37,846 nt of DNA from contig NZ_CAADXO010000021.1 of the NCBI RefSeq assembly GCF_900753045.1, forward strand, positions 1 to 37,846, given 5' to 3'. Position numbers and translations under genes: made by a program. This DNA is from an uncultured Phascolarctobacterium sp. GTDB lineage: Bacteria > Bacillota > Negativicutes > Acidaminococcales > Acidaminococcaceae. The notes under the pieces were generated by a model that was given only the letters and a program-made list of their open reading frames with translations, was not told where the DNA came from and searched no databases. Positions 10,501 through 17,772 of the stretch are shown piece after piece; the first letter of the stretch is position 1; each line of letters begins with the position of its first letter.

Positions 10501-10905
10501 AGGGTTATGAAGCTTTGGAGTTTTAATAAAGCTAGTCAGAAGTTTAATAATCTGTTTACGGAAATAATTACAGAGATGAATGTTAGTGTTGTGCATGACA
10601 GAGATAAAGATTTCGTGTGGAATGTGCAGCAGGAGCCTGAACTCTATAATATTTATCGTGAAATTGGCGAACGCAATTTGCAGCAGGTTTGCACAGAAGA
10701 GCTGATTAATGGGCTTTATGTTGCCATCCGTGAAAATGGCAGTATGCAAAGAGAAGAATTAGCAAGAGAAGGCGCCAGAAGATTTGGCTGCAGTAAATTT
10801 ACCAAGGTAGTGGAGGAAACATTTGCCTATGCTTTGGATAAGGCACTCAATGAGGATATATTGAGAGTTCTTAACAATGGCAAGATAGCAATTTCCAGAC
10901 GCTGA
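4504..10905 (+). CDS. Giant DUF4011/SF1 helicase with MTES_1575-type nuclease domain and DUF3320
   Basis: A 2133-residue protein. Approximate domain order: N-terminal region; transglutaminase/cysteine-protease-like fold around 200-340 (C251 in KGTCLDLSVLY, H277 in HGHAFAGC); DUF4011 near 410 (WEKKLLDVSLTNPLISIYKR). The SF1 helicase comes next, with Walker A GPPGTGKS at 787-794, Walker B VIFDEAS at 1410-1416, VGDPKQMPPT from 1436, VQGDEAD from 1603 and NVAVSRSR from 1642. A PD-(D/E)xK nuclease-like domain of the REase_MTES_1575 type follows (1690-1800; FKMDIGV with D1731, LLDSE with D1750, then a TARDR-like segment and LGWKLLRLW). An acidic, low-complexity Ala/Glu/Thr linker (about 1815-1950) precedes a C-terminal DUF3320-like part. 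Related architectures are found among suspected phage-defence helicases (family knowledge); a defence role here is inference. It stands alone, with its own ribosome-binding site and terminator, between housekeeping operons. Confidence 0.85.
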   Translation: MDAYFSKDGRMQKDIKAGVRESENEVLSVTSSSEDIAIEINDGCQGPLVFNYALQQNGEKLIKNLQIANNTKYDLNSAVIRISFDPDYAYVVEGAVDLPAGEVCEFVPAISFKTSYLLKLTEKQLGMLNIEIIYQGEIVAQKRWPVELLACDEWAGSKFSSETLAAFVLPNHPAVSAVLTKAAKVLSDWGEASSLEGYQSVDPQRVVNMMAAIYEALRQSGIIYNNPPASFDMAQRVRLPHKVLEEHKGTCLDLSVLYASCLEAAGLHPLLILVHGHAFAGCWLGETAEDRFAGGYTNSYQLMLEKTAKGNPRIFLVNCVNFCVDGTNFEGAMKEAKSYLDEPEKFNYALDIDGLRKRNENPVRPIALAVSAEEQPAPDVNEFVLQKAEKPEIRLQAVKQIEPEDSKAYAKQRYWEKKLLDVSLTNPLISIYKRRYVNVQDEQGNAFRIPKLYSNNLPIAWHDIGRLEDRLADGLAFHLRYDFADILENPLAEKEINVSFEKKLAEFGIKKEMLKDNKEAVNRALNYAVSSFIDTSFTREQLFLKAGDVAELAKRLKNTVKTAKRSIEENGANTLYLVLGELRWFAEEMKIPKQGFENDEELYDCIDNYISNEALYAPLILVPVDLIRNSADDSYILRSRQEETQINVTLLEFLKQNFGIEIEGLDPLPLDAHGVDIELILNKIKLAVKDKFKWDVEMDTSLGHFSFAKFVMWSDIHNHAAELAQNKVIDSLLHGGRKWTPKNEEITEANIEQVAEKYNMLVPSSADSSQLVAIAKALSGESFVLQGPPGTGKSQTITNLIANALYNDKKVLFVAEKKAALDVVKKRLDELGLAHFCLSLHSEDANKLSVLARLEKTLEITDGAVSSREYALAIAEIRKLRTNLNAIINAMHGQREYGISLYQAITILKQNIAEKGKISLERVPKLPAHTQVLQWQNLVREYKGAMLEMGGSYDSALDGYNGTAYSMLLRQEFSKQIDDLHAEIPEAKSALQSFFAAIGMEINEIDFHDLLKRLHSWQALVLPQNLLPAMATSETPEQAVSKLQEFLRHLEAYKKDLAACEQYFDLQVLQMDIRGAKTAWEFAVKMGDLEGKCNRLLADLQHFAKPGVVIKREVMQYNYNYLSGLVDKGNAVLLLGERVKAYLGSMYNGVNTDSTAVESAITATMAFIQQYNERKNELKLPLDIFIHAAESCELQMQVQKLVGFADSLEHFVREYDVSDAVWNKPFFALDSLEKMLERFAANVGRLRSRSAYNAVAAKLKAAGLDGVVEAFEHAKITDRDIEVAFAYSLYYNLVMQTLAEDERLADFYGVKYNEMIKRYREVIETYQKACIDEIELKLRHKVASVVNDNSYAEQIGVLKKAIKGKGRNKPIRKLFSEIKTLLPEIAPCMLMNPISVAQYLAIDFPKFDLVIFDEASQIPTSEAVGAIARGIDAIVVGDPKQMPPTTFFAAGITDVDEDVEDMESLLIDCQTISMPVTELKWHYRSQHESLIAFSNAKYYDSSLYTFPTPDDLVSEVKIVHPDGFYDRKSGCNKAEAQAIVAEILRRYRDPELRKRSIGVITFNIKQQTYIEDMLEKTLHLPENEDLSAYNISQEVFIKNLENVQGDEADVILFSIGYAPDKDGKLTMNFGPLNRDGGWRRLNVAVSRSRQEMIIFSVLRPEQIRNDVTAQGVRNLKEFLDYAENRKTLRMNKKAITQAENAEYVVAEIAEAIKAMGYEVSCDIGNSEFKMDIGVINPYNSEVYLLGILLDSENCKEAATARDRFVLQPSILQRLGWKLLRLWVLDWLDDPELVKRKIQALLSDEREEARKVFEASQQSIKEQQPDDVQEQAAVAELEPEEDEDSDIVSTQSEIGTAVMSQTVPVPSATKPAETSAAQQPDQPVLAVVENTEVESAEPASGENASAEPAEAETANANITEEAGTAENTRTEGSTDASQTDGQTLKRKLSRRGPKEYKLANIKLQGEQNDFYQAANREMVKNVILKLLAKEAPIEFTALRERVMKLWSFNKASQKFNNLFTEIITEMNVSVVHDRDKDFVWNVQQEPELYNIYREIGERNLQQVCTEELINGLYVAIRENGSMQREELAREGARRFGCSKFTKVVEETFAYALDKALNEDILRVLNNGKIAISRR

Positions 10906-10960
10906 GGTTAAACATTTAATAATGCAGTGTCATTGATATTGCTTATGACAGAAAAGATGA

Positions 10961-11010
10961 AAAGGCTTGGAAAGTACTTTTAATTGTGCTTTTCAGGCTT
11001 TTTCTTTTTT
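10961..11010 (+). terminator. Terminator after the helicase gene
   Basis: A long hairpin with several G-T pairs (arm AAAGGCTTGGAAAGTAC pairing with GTGCTTTTCAGGCTTT) is followed by TTTCTTTTTT. It lies about 55 bases after the helicase stop and isolates that gene from gltB. Confidence 0.7.
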
Positions 11011-11257
11011 GTTCCGGTAAATATTCAACCGCTAAAGTTGAACGTAAGTCTGTTGATTATTCTCATTACTACCTCTTTCAGAAAATTGCCTTTTGCAGAA
11101 CTTTTGTTATACAAGTAAATATACATGTATACAATTTGCGATCGCGATAGTGTTGTATTACAATTAAAATTACAGTTACAGTGGTGGTCTTTAATAGAAA
11201 CACTAATAGAACTGTTAATAGATTAACTTATAAAATGTTTTGAGAGGGGAATTTATT
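11011..11257. promoter_or_regulatory. gltB upstream region with palindromes
   Basis: AT-rich leader region of gltB. It contains a perfect 12-bp palindrome TATACATGTATA at 11120-11131. Five bases later come overlapping palindromes around GCGATCGC and TCGCGA (about 11136-11148). Such paired dyads look like regulator-binding sites. No well-spaced promoter boxes were found, so the start of transcription is not assigned. Confidence 0.35.
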
Positions 11258-14200
11258 ATGAATACTTCGCTGCCCAAGAAACAGGGATTGTATGATCCTT
11301 GGTTTGAACACGATGCCTGCGGTGTTGGCGTAGTTGCCAATATTAAGGGCAAGAAGTCTAATAAAATTTTAAGACAGGCTCTGGTGGTTCTGCATAACAT
11401 GGACCATCGCGGCGGTCAGGGAGCAGATATGAACTCCGGTGACGGCGCCGGTGTGCTGCTGCAGATTCCGCATAACTTTTTTGTCAAGGAATGCGCTAAG
11501 CAGGATGTGGAGCTGCCGGAAGCAGGAAAATATGCCGTCGGTTTTATTTTTCTGCCACCGGATGTTGTAGAAAGAGAAAATGTTCAGCGCCACTTTGAAC
11601 GCATTGTCGAAGCAAACGGTCAGGGAATTATTGCCTGGCGTAAGGTACCGGTGCATCCGGAGGTTTTGGGTGAAAAATCACGCCAAAGCATGCCTTTTAT
11701 GGCACAGGTTTTTATCCGTCCGTCAGCTGACGTCCTGGACCGCCTGGATATAGATGATAATGCGTTTGAGCGCAAGTTGTACTGCATTCGCCGTGAGGCT
11801 GAAAATTATATCCGCTACGGCAAGCTGCGCGGCGGCAAGTACTTTTATGTTTCAAGTTTGTCCTCGCGTACTATTGTCTATAAAGGCATGCTGACAACAC
11901 AGCAGTTGCAAACCTTTTATGCGGACATGGAGGACAGCTCTATTGAAACAGCAATGGCTCTTGTCCATTCCCGTTTCAGTACCAATACATTTCCCAGCTG
12001 GGAGAGAGCTCATCCCTACCGTTATCTGATGCATAACGGTGAAATAAATACATTGCGCGGCAACATCAACTGGATGCGTGCGCGTCAGACAATGTGCGGC
12101 AACAGTCTTTGGGGTAATGATATCCAAAAGGTTATGCCGATTGTTGACGAAACCGGTTCCGATTCCGGCATGTTCGACAATGTTTTGGAGTTTTTGCTGA
12201 TGAGCGGACGCAGTCTGCCACATGCCGTTATGATGATGATTCCTGAGCCGTGGGGCAAAAATCCGCATTTGGATGATGACCTGAAGGCCTTCTTCGAATA
12301 TCATAATTCGCTGATTGAGGCATGGGACGGACCTGCTGCTATGGCCTTTACGGATGGCCGTACTATTTGTGCCGCTTTGGATCGCAACGGCCTCAGACCG
12401 TCGCGTTATTATATTACAAATGATGATACTATCGTTCTCGCATCTGAGGTTGGTGTCGTAGATATTGACCCGGCAACTGTTGTCAAAAAAGATCGCCTGC
12501 GTCCCGGACGTATGCTGGTGATTGACACGGAGCAGGGACGCATTATCGGCAACGATGAGATTAAGCACCAAATTGCCTGCGAGCATCCGTATCGTAAATG
12601 GCTGGAAGAAAATTCCATCAAGCTGAAAAATATTCCGCTTAAGAGTGAGCTGCCGGTGACGGATTCGCAGACGCTGATGCAGCGCCAACGTGCGTTTGGT
12701 TATACGTTGGAGGACTTGAACAAGTTTCTGCGTCCTATGGCGCAAAAGGGCATTGACCCGTTGGGAGCAATGGGCAATGATGCGCCTTTGGCAGTGCTCA
12801 GCGAAAAGCCGCAGCTCTTATATAATTACTTTAAACAGCTCTTTGCGCAGGTAACAAATCCGCCTATTGATGCTATTCGTGAGGAGGTTTTCACGGATAC
12901 AACCAGTGGTATCGGTCCGGAACTGAATCTGATTGATCCGCAGCCGGAAAGCTGCCACCAGATTTCGGCCGAATCTCCTGTATTAAGCAATATTGAGCTT
13001 GCCAAGCTGAAGAATATTCCTAATTTCGAGGCAGCAACAATACCTATGCTTTACAAGGTTGCTGACGGCGGTGCCGGCTTAAAGCAGGCGTTGGACGCGA
13101 TCTTTGCCGCTGCTGATAAAAACATTGCGGAAGGCAAGTGTATTTTAATCTTATCCGACCGCGGCATTAACAAAGAGATGGCAGCGGTTCCTGCTTTATT
13201 GGCAGGTGCAGGTCTGCATCATCATCTGATTAAAAACGGTACGCGTCTGCGCGCTTCTATTATCATAGAATCTGCTGAGCCGCGTGAGGTACATCATATG
13301 GCGTTGCTTTTAGGCTATGGCGTCAGCGGTATCAATCCGTATCTTGTTTTTGAAAGCCTGGAGCATATGTGTGCTGACGGAATGCTGGATATCAGCTTTG
13401 AAAAGGCTGCTGAAAATTATATCAGCGCCTGCACTCACGGTATTGCCAAAATCCTGTCGAAGATGGGTATTTCTACTGTACAGTCTTATCGCGGCGCACA
13501 GATTTTTGAAGCTATCGGTATCAGTAGCGCCGTTATTGAAGAATATTTCACAGGAACTCCGTCGCGTCTTGAAGGCATCGGACTGGACGAGATTGCCAGA
13601 GAGGTTGCTATGCGTCATGAGCCTGCGTTTGCTGAGCAAAATATTGACCTTTTCAGTTATGAATCAGGCTCTCATTATCAATGGCGTAACGGCGGCGAGC
13701 AGCATATGCTTAATCCGGAAACGATTGTCAAGCTGCAGCAGGCCTGCAAGACAGGTGATTATAAGCTCTTTAAGGAGTTTAGCAAGCAGTTGCGCAGCAG
13801 TGCCTTTGCCAACCAGAATCTGCGCAGTATGCTGACATTTACACCGCAGCGTCTGCCGGTAAATATTGACGAGGTAGAATCTGTAGAAAGCATTTGTCAT
13901 CGTTTTAAGACCGGTGCTATGAGCTACGGCTCTTTGAGCCAGGAGGCGCATGAATGTCTGGCGATTACCATGAACCGTATCGGCGGTAAGAGCAATACCG
14001 GCGAAGGCGGCGAGAATCCCAATCGTTTTGCGCCGCTGCCTAATGGTGACAGCAAGCGCAGCGCAATTAAGCAGGTTGCCAGCGGCCGTTTTGGCGTAAC
14101 CAGCAATTACCTTGTCAATGCGGATGAAATCCAGATCAAAATTGCGCAGGGTGCTAAACCCGGTGAAGGCGGACAGCTGCCGGGCGGCAAGGTTTATCCG

Positions 14201-15838
14201 TGGATTGCCGAATGCCGCGGTACGACGGCAGGTATCGGTTTGATTTCTCCCCCGCCTCATCATGATATCTATTCGATTGAAGATTTGGCCGAGCTGATTC
14301 ACGACCTGAAGAATGCTAATCCCCGTGCTCGCATCAGCGTCAAGCTGGTAAGCGAGGTGGGTGTCGGTACAATTGCTGCCGGCGTAGTTAAGGCCTGCGC
14401 CGATGTTGTACTTATCAGCGGTTATGACGGCGGTACCGGTGCTTCTCCGCGTACTTCCATCAACCATGCCGGCCTGCCGTGGGAGCTGGGACTTATGGAA
14501 ACGCATCAGACGCTGCTGCTGAATAATCTGCGTGACCGTGTAACACTGGAAACAGACGGCAAGCTGATGACAGGACGCGATGTTATTATCGCTGCTTTGC
14601 TGGGTGCAGAGGAATTCGGCTTTGCAACAGCACCATTGGTAGCTATCGGCTGTATCATGATGCGTGTATGCAATCTTAATACCTGCCCGATGGGCGTGGC
14701 AACACAGGATCCGGAGCTGCGTAAGAATTTTCATGGCAAGCCGGAATATGTTGTAAACTTCATGCACTTTATTGCGCAGGAGGTTCGTGAATATATGGCG
14801 ATGCTCGGCTTCCGCACTATCGACGAGATGGTTGGCCGTACAGAGGTACTGCTGCCCAAACCGGCAGAGGAGCGCAACTGGAAGAATAAGAATCTGGATT
14901 TGGCGCCGCTGCTGTACAAGCCGGAGGTTGAGCCGGGTGCCAGCCAGGTTTGTACCAAAAAGCAGAACCACCAGCTGGAAAAATCGCTTGATATGCGTGA
15001 GCTGCTGGATATCTGCCGCAGTAATCTGGAAACTAAAAAGCCTGTTTCGATTACACTGCCGATTAAGAATACGGACCGCGTTGTCGGCACGATTTTGGGC
15101 AGTGAAATTACCCGCCGCTACGGCGCCGAGGGACTGCCTGCCGACACCATTAACCTGCACTTCAAGGGCAGTGCCGGCCAAAGCTTTGGCGCCTTTCTGC
15201 CTAAGGGCGTTACGCTGGAGCTGGAGGGAGATGCCAACGACCATGTAGGTAAAGGACTTTCCGGCGGCAAGCTGATTATCTATCCGGACAGCGATGCACG
15301 TTTTAATCCGCATGAAAATGTTATTATCGGCAACGTTGCCTTTTATGGTGCAACTAGCGGCGAAGCGTATATCAGCGGCACTGCCGGTGAACGCTTCTGC
15401 ATCCGTAACAGTGGCGTGAACGCTGTTGTTGAGGGTGTTGGTGACCATGGCTGTGAATATATGACAGGCGGCACGGTAGTTATTCTGGGACGTACAGGAC
15501 GCAATTTTGCTGCCGGCATGAGCGGCGGTACGGCCTATGTTCTGGATATGCAGGGGGATTTTGCTACCTACTGCAATAAAGAAATCGTGCTGTTGGAAAA
15601 GTTGGAAGAAATCGGCGACAGCCTGACGGTAAAGAAAATGCTGCTGCAGCATGCAGAGCATACCGGTAGTAAGCTGGCTTTAGAGATATTGGATAACTGG
15701 GATGAATATCAGGATAAATTTGTCAAGGTTATTCCTAAAGAATATAAGATTGTTACGCAGAAGCTTAATGAGTATCTGCAGCAGGGGATGAGCGCGGATG
15801 CTGCCACCCTGAAGGTATTTGAGGAGGTGAAGGCATAA
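11258..15838 (+). CDS. gltB: Glutamate synthase large subunit
   Basis: GltB hydrolyses glutamine and transfers the ammonia to 2-oxoglutarate, making glutamate. At 1526 residues it is normal length. The N-terminal class II glutaminase begins after a short propeptide, with nucleophile Cys21 in EHDACGVG. The central and FMN-binding synthase domains follow, with ISVKLVSEVGVGTIAAGV and ISGYDGGTGASPRTSINHAG. The 3Fe-4S cysteines fit C-x5-C-x4-C at 1132, 1138 and 1143 (CIMMRVCNLNTCPMGVATQD). The C-terminal GXGXG beta-helix holds repeated G-x-x-G turns (GLSGGKLIIYPD; MTGGTVVILG). I chose the ATG at 11258 because GAGAGGGGA sits just upstream; an in-frame TTG at 11240 lies before that site. The stop overlaps gltD by one base. 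Confidence 0.97.
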   Translation: MNTSLPKKQGLYDPWFEHDACGVGVVANIKGKKSNKILRQALVVLHNMDHRGGQGADMNSGDGAGVLLQIPHNFFVKECAKQDVELPEAGKYAVGFIFLPPDVVERENVQRHFERIVEANGQGIIAWRKVPVHPEVLGEKSRQSMPFMAQVFIRPSADVLDRLDIDDNAFERKLYCIRREAENYIRYGKLRGGKYFYVSSLSSRTIVYKGMLTTQQLQTFYADMEDSSIETAMALVHSRFSTNTFPSWERAHPYRYLMHNGEINTLRGNINWMRARQTMCGNSLWGNDIQKVMPIVDETGSDSGMFDNVLEFLLMSGRSLPHAVMMMIPEPWGKNPHLDDDLKAFFEYHNSLIEAWDGPAAMAFTDGRTICAALDRNGLRPSRYYITNDDTIVLASEVGVVDIDPATVVKKDRLRPGRMLVIDTEQGRIIGNDEIKHQIACEHPYRKWLEENSIKLKNIPLKSELPVTDSQTLMQRQRAFGYTLEDLNKFLRPMAQKGIDPLGAMGNDAPLAVLSEKPQLLYNYFKQLFAQVTNPPIDAIREEVFTDTTSGIGPELNLIDPQPESCHQISAESPVLSNIELAKLKNIPNFEAATIPMLYKVADGGAGLKQALDAIFAAADKNIAEGKCILILSDRGINKEMAAVPALLAGAGLHHHLIKNGTRLRASIIIESAEPREVHHMALLLGYGVSGINPYLVFESLEHMCADGMLDISFEKAAENYISACTHGIAKILSKMGISTVQSYRGAQIFEAIGISSAVIEEYFTGTPSRLEGIGLDEIAREVAMRHEPAFAEQNIDLFSYESGSHYQWRNGGEQHMLNPETIVKLQQACKTGDYKLFKEFSKQLRSSAFANQNLRSMLTFTPQRLPVNIDEVESVESICHRFKTGAMSYGSLSQEAHECLAITMNRIGGKSNTGEGGENPNRFAPLPNGDSKRSAIKQVASGRFGVTSNYLVNADEIQIKIAQGAKPGEGGQLPGGKVYPWIAECRGTTAGIGLISPPPHHDIYSIEDLAELIHDLKNANPRARISVKLVSEVGVGTIAAGVVKACADVVLISGYDGGTGASPRTSINHAGLPWELGLMETHQTLLLNNLRDRVTLETDGKLMTGRDVIIAALLGAEEFGFATAPLVAIGCIMMRVCNLNTCPMGVATQDPELRKNFHGKPEYVVNFMHFIAQEVREYMAMLGFRTIDEMVGRTEVLLPKPAEERNWKNKNLDLAPLLYKPEVEPGASQVCTKKQNHQLEKSLDMRELLDICRSNLETKKPVSITLPIKNTDRVVGTILGSEITRRYGAEGLPADTINLHFKGSAGQSFGAFLPKGVTLELEGDANDHVGKGLSGGKLIIYPDSDARFNPHENVIIGNVAFYGATSGEAYISGTAGERFCIRNSGVNAVVEGVGDHGCEYMTGGTVVILGRTGRNFAAGMSGGTAYVLDMQGDFATYCNKEIVLLEKLEEIGDSLTVKKMLLQHAEHTGSKLALEILDNWDEYQDKFVKVIPKEYKIVTQKLNEYLQQGMSADAATLKVFEEVKA

Positions 15839-17307
15839 TGGGTAAGCCTACCGGATTTATGGATTATAAGCGTGCGGAGCTTGCTTTGCGTGCCCCCGAA
15901 GAAAGAATTAAGGATTGGCAGGAAATTAAGACGAGCAGCCTGCCGCACAAGGAAGCACTGCGCTGCCAGGCAGCGCGCTGTATGGATTGCGGCGTTCCCT
16001 TTTGCCACAGCGGTGTGATGATTAACCGCATGGTTTCAGGCTGTCCGCTGCACAATCTGATGCCGGAATTTAATGATCTCGTTTATCACGGGATGGATGA
16101 TTATGCCTATGCCCGTCTGAATAAAACCAATAATTTCCCGGAATTTACATCTCATGTCTGCCCTGCTCCCTGCGAGGGTGCCTGCAATGCAGGATTGGTG
16201 AATAATCCTGTTACTATTCGCAACATTGAGCAATATGTCATTGAAAACGCCTTTGAGCATGGATTGGTAAAACCCAATAAGCCTGCTAAACGCAGCGGCA
16301 AAAAGGTTGCTGTTATCGGCAGCGGACCTGCCGGTCTTGCCTGTGCCGATGAGCTGAACAAGGCCGGTCACAGCGTTACTGTTTACGAGCGTGCCGACCG
16401 TGCCGGCGGTCTGCTGATGTACGGTGTTCCTAATATGAAGCTGGATAAAAAGCTGGTAGAGCGTCGCGTCAAGCTGCTGGAGGAGGCAGGTGTAAGCTTT
16501 GTCTTGAACAGCGAGGTTGGCGTAAAGCTTGCTTCCAGCACATTGATGGAGGAATATGATGCCGTAGTGCTGTGTACCGGTGCGACAGTGCCGCGTGATT
16601 TGCCTGTTGCCGGACGCAAGCTGGAAGGTATTTACTTTGCTAAAGATTATCTGGAAAGCGTAACCAAGAGCCTGCTGAACAGCAATCTGGAGGACGGACT
16701 GGCTATTGATGCCAAGGATAAGGATGTTGTTATCATCGGCGGCGGTGATGCCGGCAATGATTGCATGGCAACCGTTATCCGTCAGGGCTGCCGCAGCGTG
16801 CGTCAGCTGGAAATCAATCCCTGTCTGCCGCACAGCCGCACGGCAGATAATCCCTGGCCGCAGTTCCCGCGTATTTTTAAAACGGATTACGGTCAGGAGG
16901 AGGCTATCCATAAATTTAAGCAGGACCCGCGTGAATTCTGCATTACAACCAAGGAATTCCTGGGTGATGACGGTAAGGTCAGCGGTCTGCGCTTGTGTCA
17001 AAATGAATGGAAGCAGATAAACGGACGCATGGTGCCGGCAGATATCCCCGATACAGAACATGTTGTGCCTGCACAGCTGGTGCTGCTGGCTATGGGCTTT
17101 GTGGGCAGCGAAGAGCGGCTGTTCGAGGAATTCAAGCTGGCGAAGGCACCTAACGGCAGCATAGCAGCTGATGACAGCAGCTATGCGACCAGTGTGCCCG
17201 GTGTATTTGCCGCCGGTGACGCACGTCGCGGGCAGAGCCTGGTAGTATGGGCAATTGCCGAAGGGCGTGGCGCAGCACATGCGGTTGATAATTTTTTGCG
17301 TAAGTAA
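15838..17307 (+). CDS. gltD: Glutamate synthase small subunit (NADPH)
   Basis: GltD takes electrons from NADPH through FAD and passes them through [4Fe-4S] clusters to GltB. At 489 residues it is normal length. The N-terminal cysteine groups RCMDCGVPFCHSG and CPAPCEGACNAG bind the clusters. The FAD fold starts at VAVIGSGPAGLACADEL. The NADPH-binding motif is VVIIGGGDAGNDC, and the C-terminal FAD segment is GVFAAGDARRGQSLVVWAI. The ATG overlaps the gltB stop (TAATG), with GAGGAGGTGA upstream, so the two subunits are translationally coupled. A terminator follows 28 bases after the stop. Confidence 0.97.
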   Translation: MGKPTGFMDYKRAELALRAPEERIKDWQEIKTSSLPHKEALRCQAARCMDCGVPFCHSGVMINRMVSGCPLHNLMPEFNDLVYHGMDDYAYARLNKTNNFPEFTSHVCPAPCEGACNAGLVNNPVTIRNIEQYVIENAFEHGLVKPNKPAKRSGKKVAVIGSGPAGLACADELNKAGHSVTVYERADRAGGLLMYGVPNMKLDKKLVERRVKLLEEAGVSFVLNSEVGVKLASSTLMEEYDAVVLCTGATVPRDLPVAGRKLEGIYFAKDYLESVTKSLLNSNLEDGLAIDAKDKDVVIIGGGDAGNDCMATVIRQGCRSVRQLEINPCLPHSRTADNPWPQFPRIFKTDYGQEEAIHKFKQDPREFCITTKEFLGDDGKVSGLRLCQNEWKQINGRMVPADIPDTEHVVPAQLVLLAMGFVGSEERLFEEFKLAKAPNGSIAADDSSYATSVPGVFAAGDARRGQSLVVWAIAEGRGAAHAVDNFLRK

Positions 17308-17334
17308 GCTATAAGATTCTCCTTTCCTTTTATA

Positions 17335-17374
17335 AACGTGCTTGTGGTTTTATAGGCTGCAGGCACGTTTTTTT
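17335..17374 (+). terminator. Rho-independent terminator after gltD
   Basis: AACGTGCTTG pairs with CAGGCACGTT around an 18-base loop and is followed by seven T. It closes the gltBD operon. Confidence 0.85.
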
Positions 17375-17387
17375 AGCAGCGGCTACA

Positions 17388-17578
17388 GCTAACGCATCAT
17401 CGAGCGTCATGAATTTTCCTCGACGTATAAGGACGCAGATAATGAACCATCTGCGTCATGAAGCCTCCTAGACGTACAATGTAGTACGTCATCGTCGACT
17501 TCATTTAGCATCTGATACATTCTATGCGTCCTTAGGGAGTACGCCTTCGTCAATTTCATTTAGCATATGGCACATTAT
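17388..17578. repeat. Hairpin-rich intergenic repeat, copy split by a nested copy
   Basis: The left half (17388-17432, with CGTCATGAATTTTCCTCGAC) and right half (about 17535-17578, with GAGTACGCCTTCGTC and TTTAGCAT) match the two halves of the intact copies near 19045 and 19201. Between them lies another copy (17428-17534). Joining the halves restores GTATAAGG-AGTACGCC, close to GTACAAGGAGTACGCC of the intact copies. The break lies in the apical loop of the second hairpin. Confidence 0.7.
17428..17534. repeat. Inner nested repeat copy with terminal inverted repeats
   Basis: A 107-bp copy of the family: hairpin 1 (GACGCAGAT, 8 bases, ATCTGCGTC), then hairpin 2 from ATGAAGCC to GACTTCAT, then TTTAGCATCTGATACATTC. 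It is bounded by a perfect 10-bp inverted repeat, TAAGGACGCA at 17428-17437 and TGCGTCCTTA at 17525-17534. The flanks TAAGG and TTAGG could be an imperfect target duplication. Confidence 0.65.
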
Positions 17579-17690
17579 CTATAGCCTTGAAATAATAGCG
17601 GATACAATTAACACACTATCTTCTCTATAACAACAGAAAGTGAAATCTTCGCAAACTCAAAGCTTTTCTTCGGATTTGGTTGTTACCACG

Positions 17691-17720
17691 TTGCACTTTC
17701 CCTGCAAGATAAGCTATAAT
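17691..17720 (+). promoter_or_regulatory. Promoter of obg
   Basis: TTGCAC at 17691-17696, an 18-base spacer, TATAAT at 17715-17720, and then a leader of about 45 bases to the obg ATG with an AGGAGA ribosome-binding site. Confidence 0.7.
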
Positions 17721-17772
17721 ATAGATAAATATACCTAGCAATAGCTAAATTTACGATATAGGAGAAAACAAA

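Noticed and set aside
13664..15661. Very long antisense reading frame (665 codons) opposite gltB
   Set aside because: It mirrors a strongly biased real gene. The product is full of His, Gln, Cys and Arg runs with no domain, and gltB on the plus strand is certain.
16036..17280. Antisense frame of 414 codons opposite gltD
   Set aside because: Same mirror effect; no start signal or recognisable domain, and gltD covers the region with full motifs.
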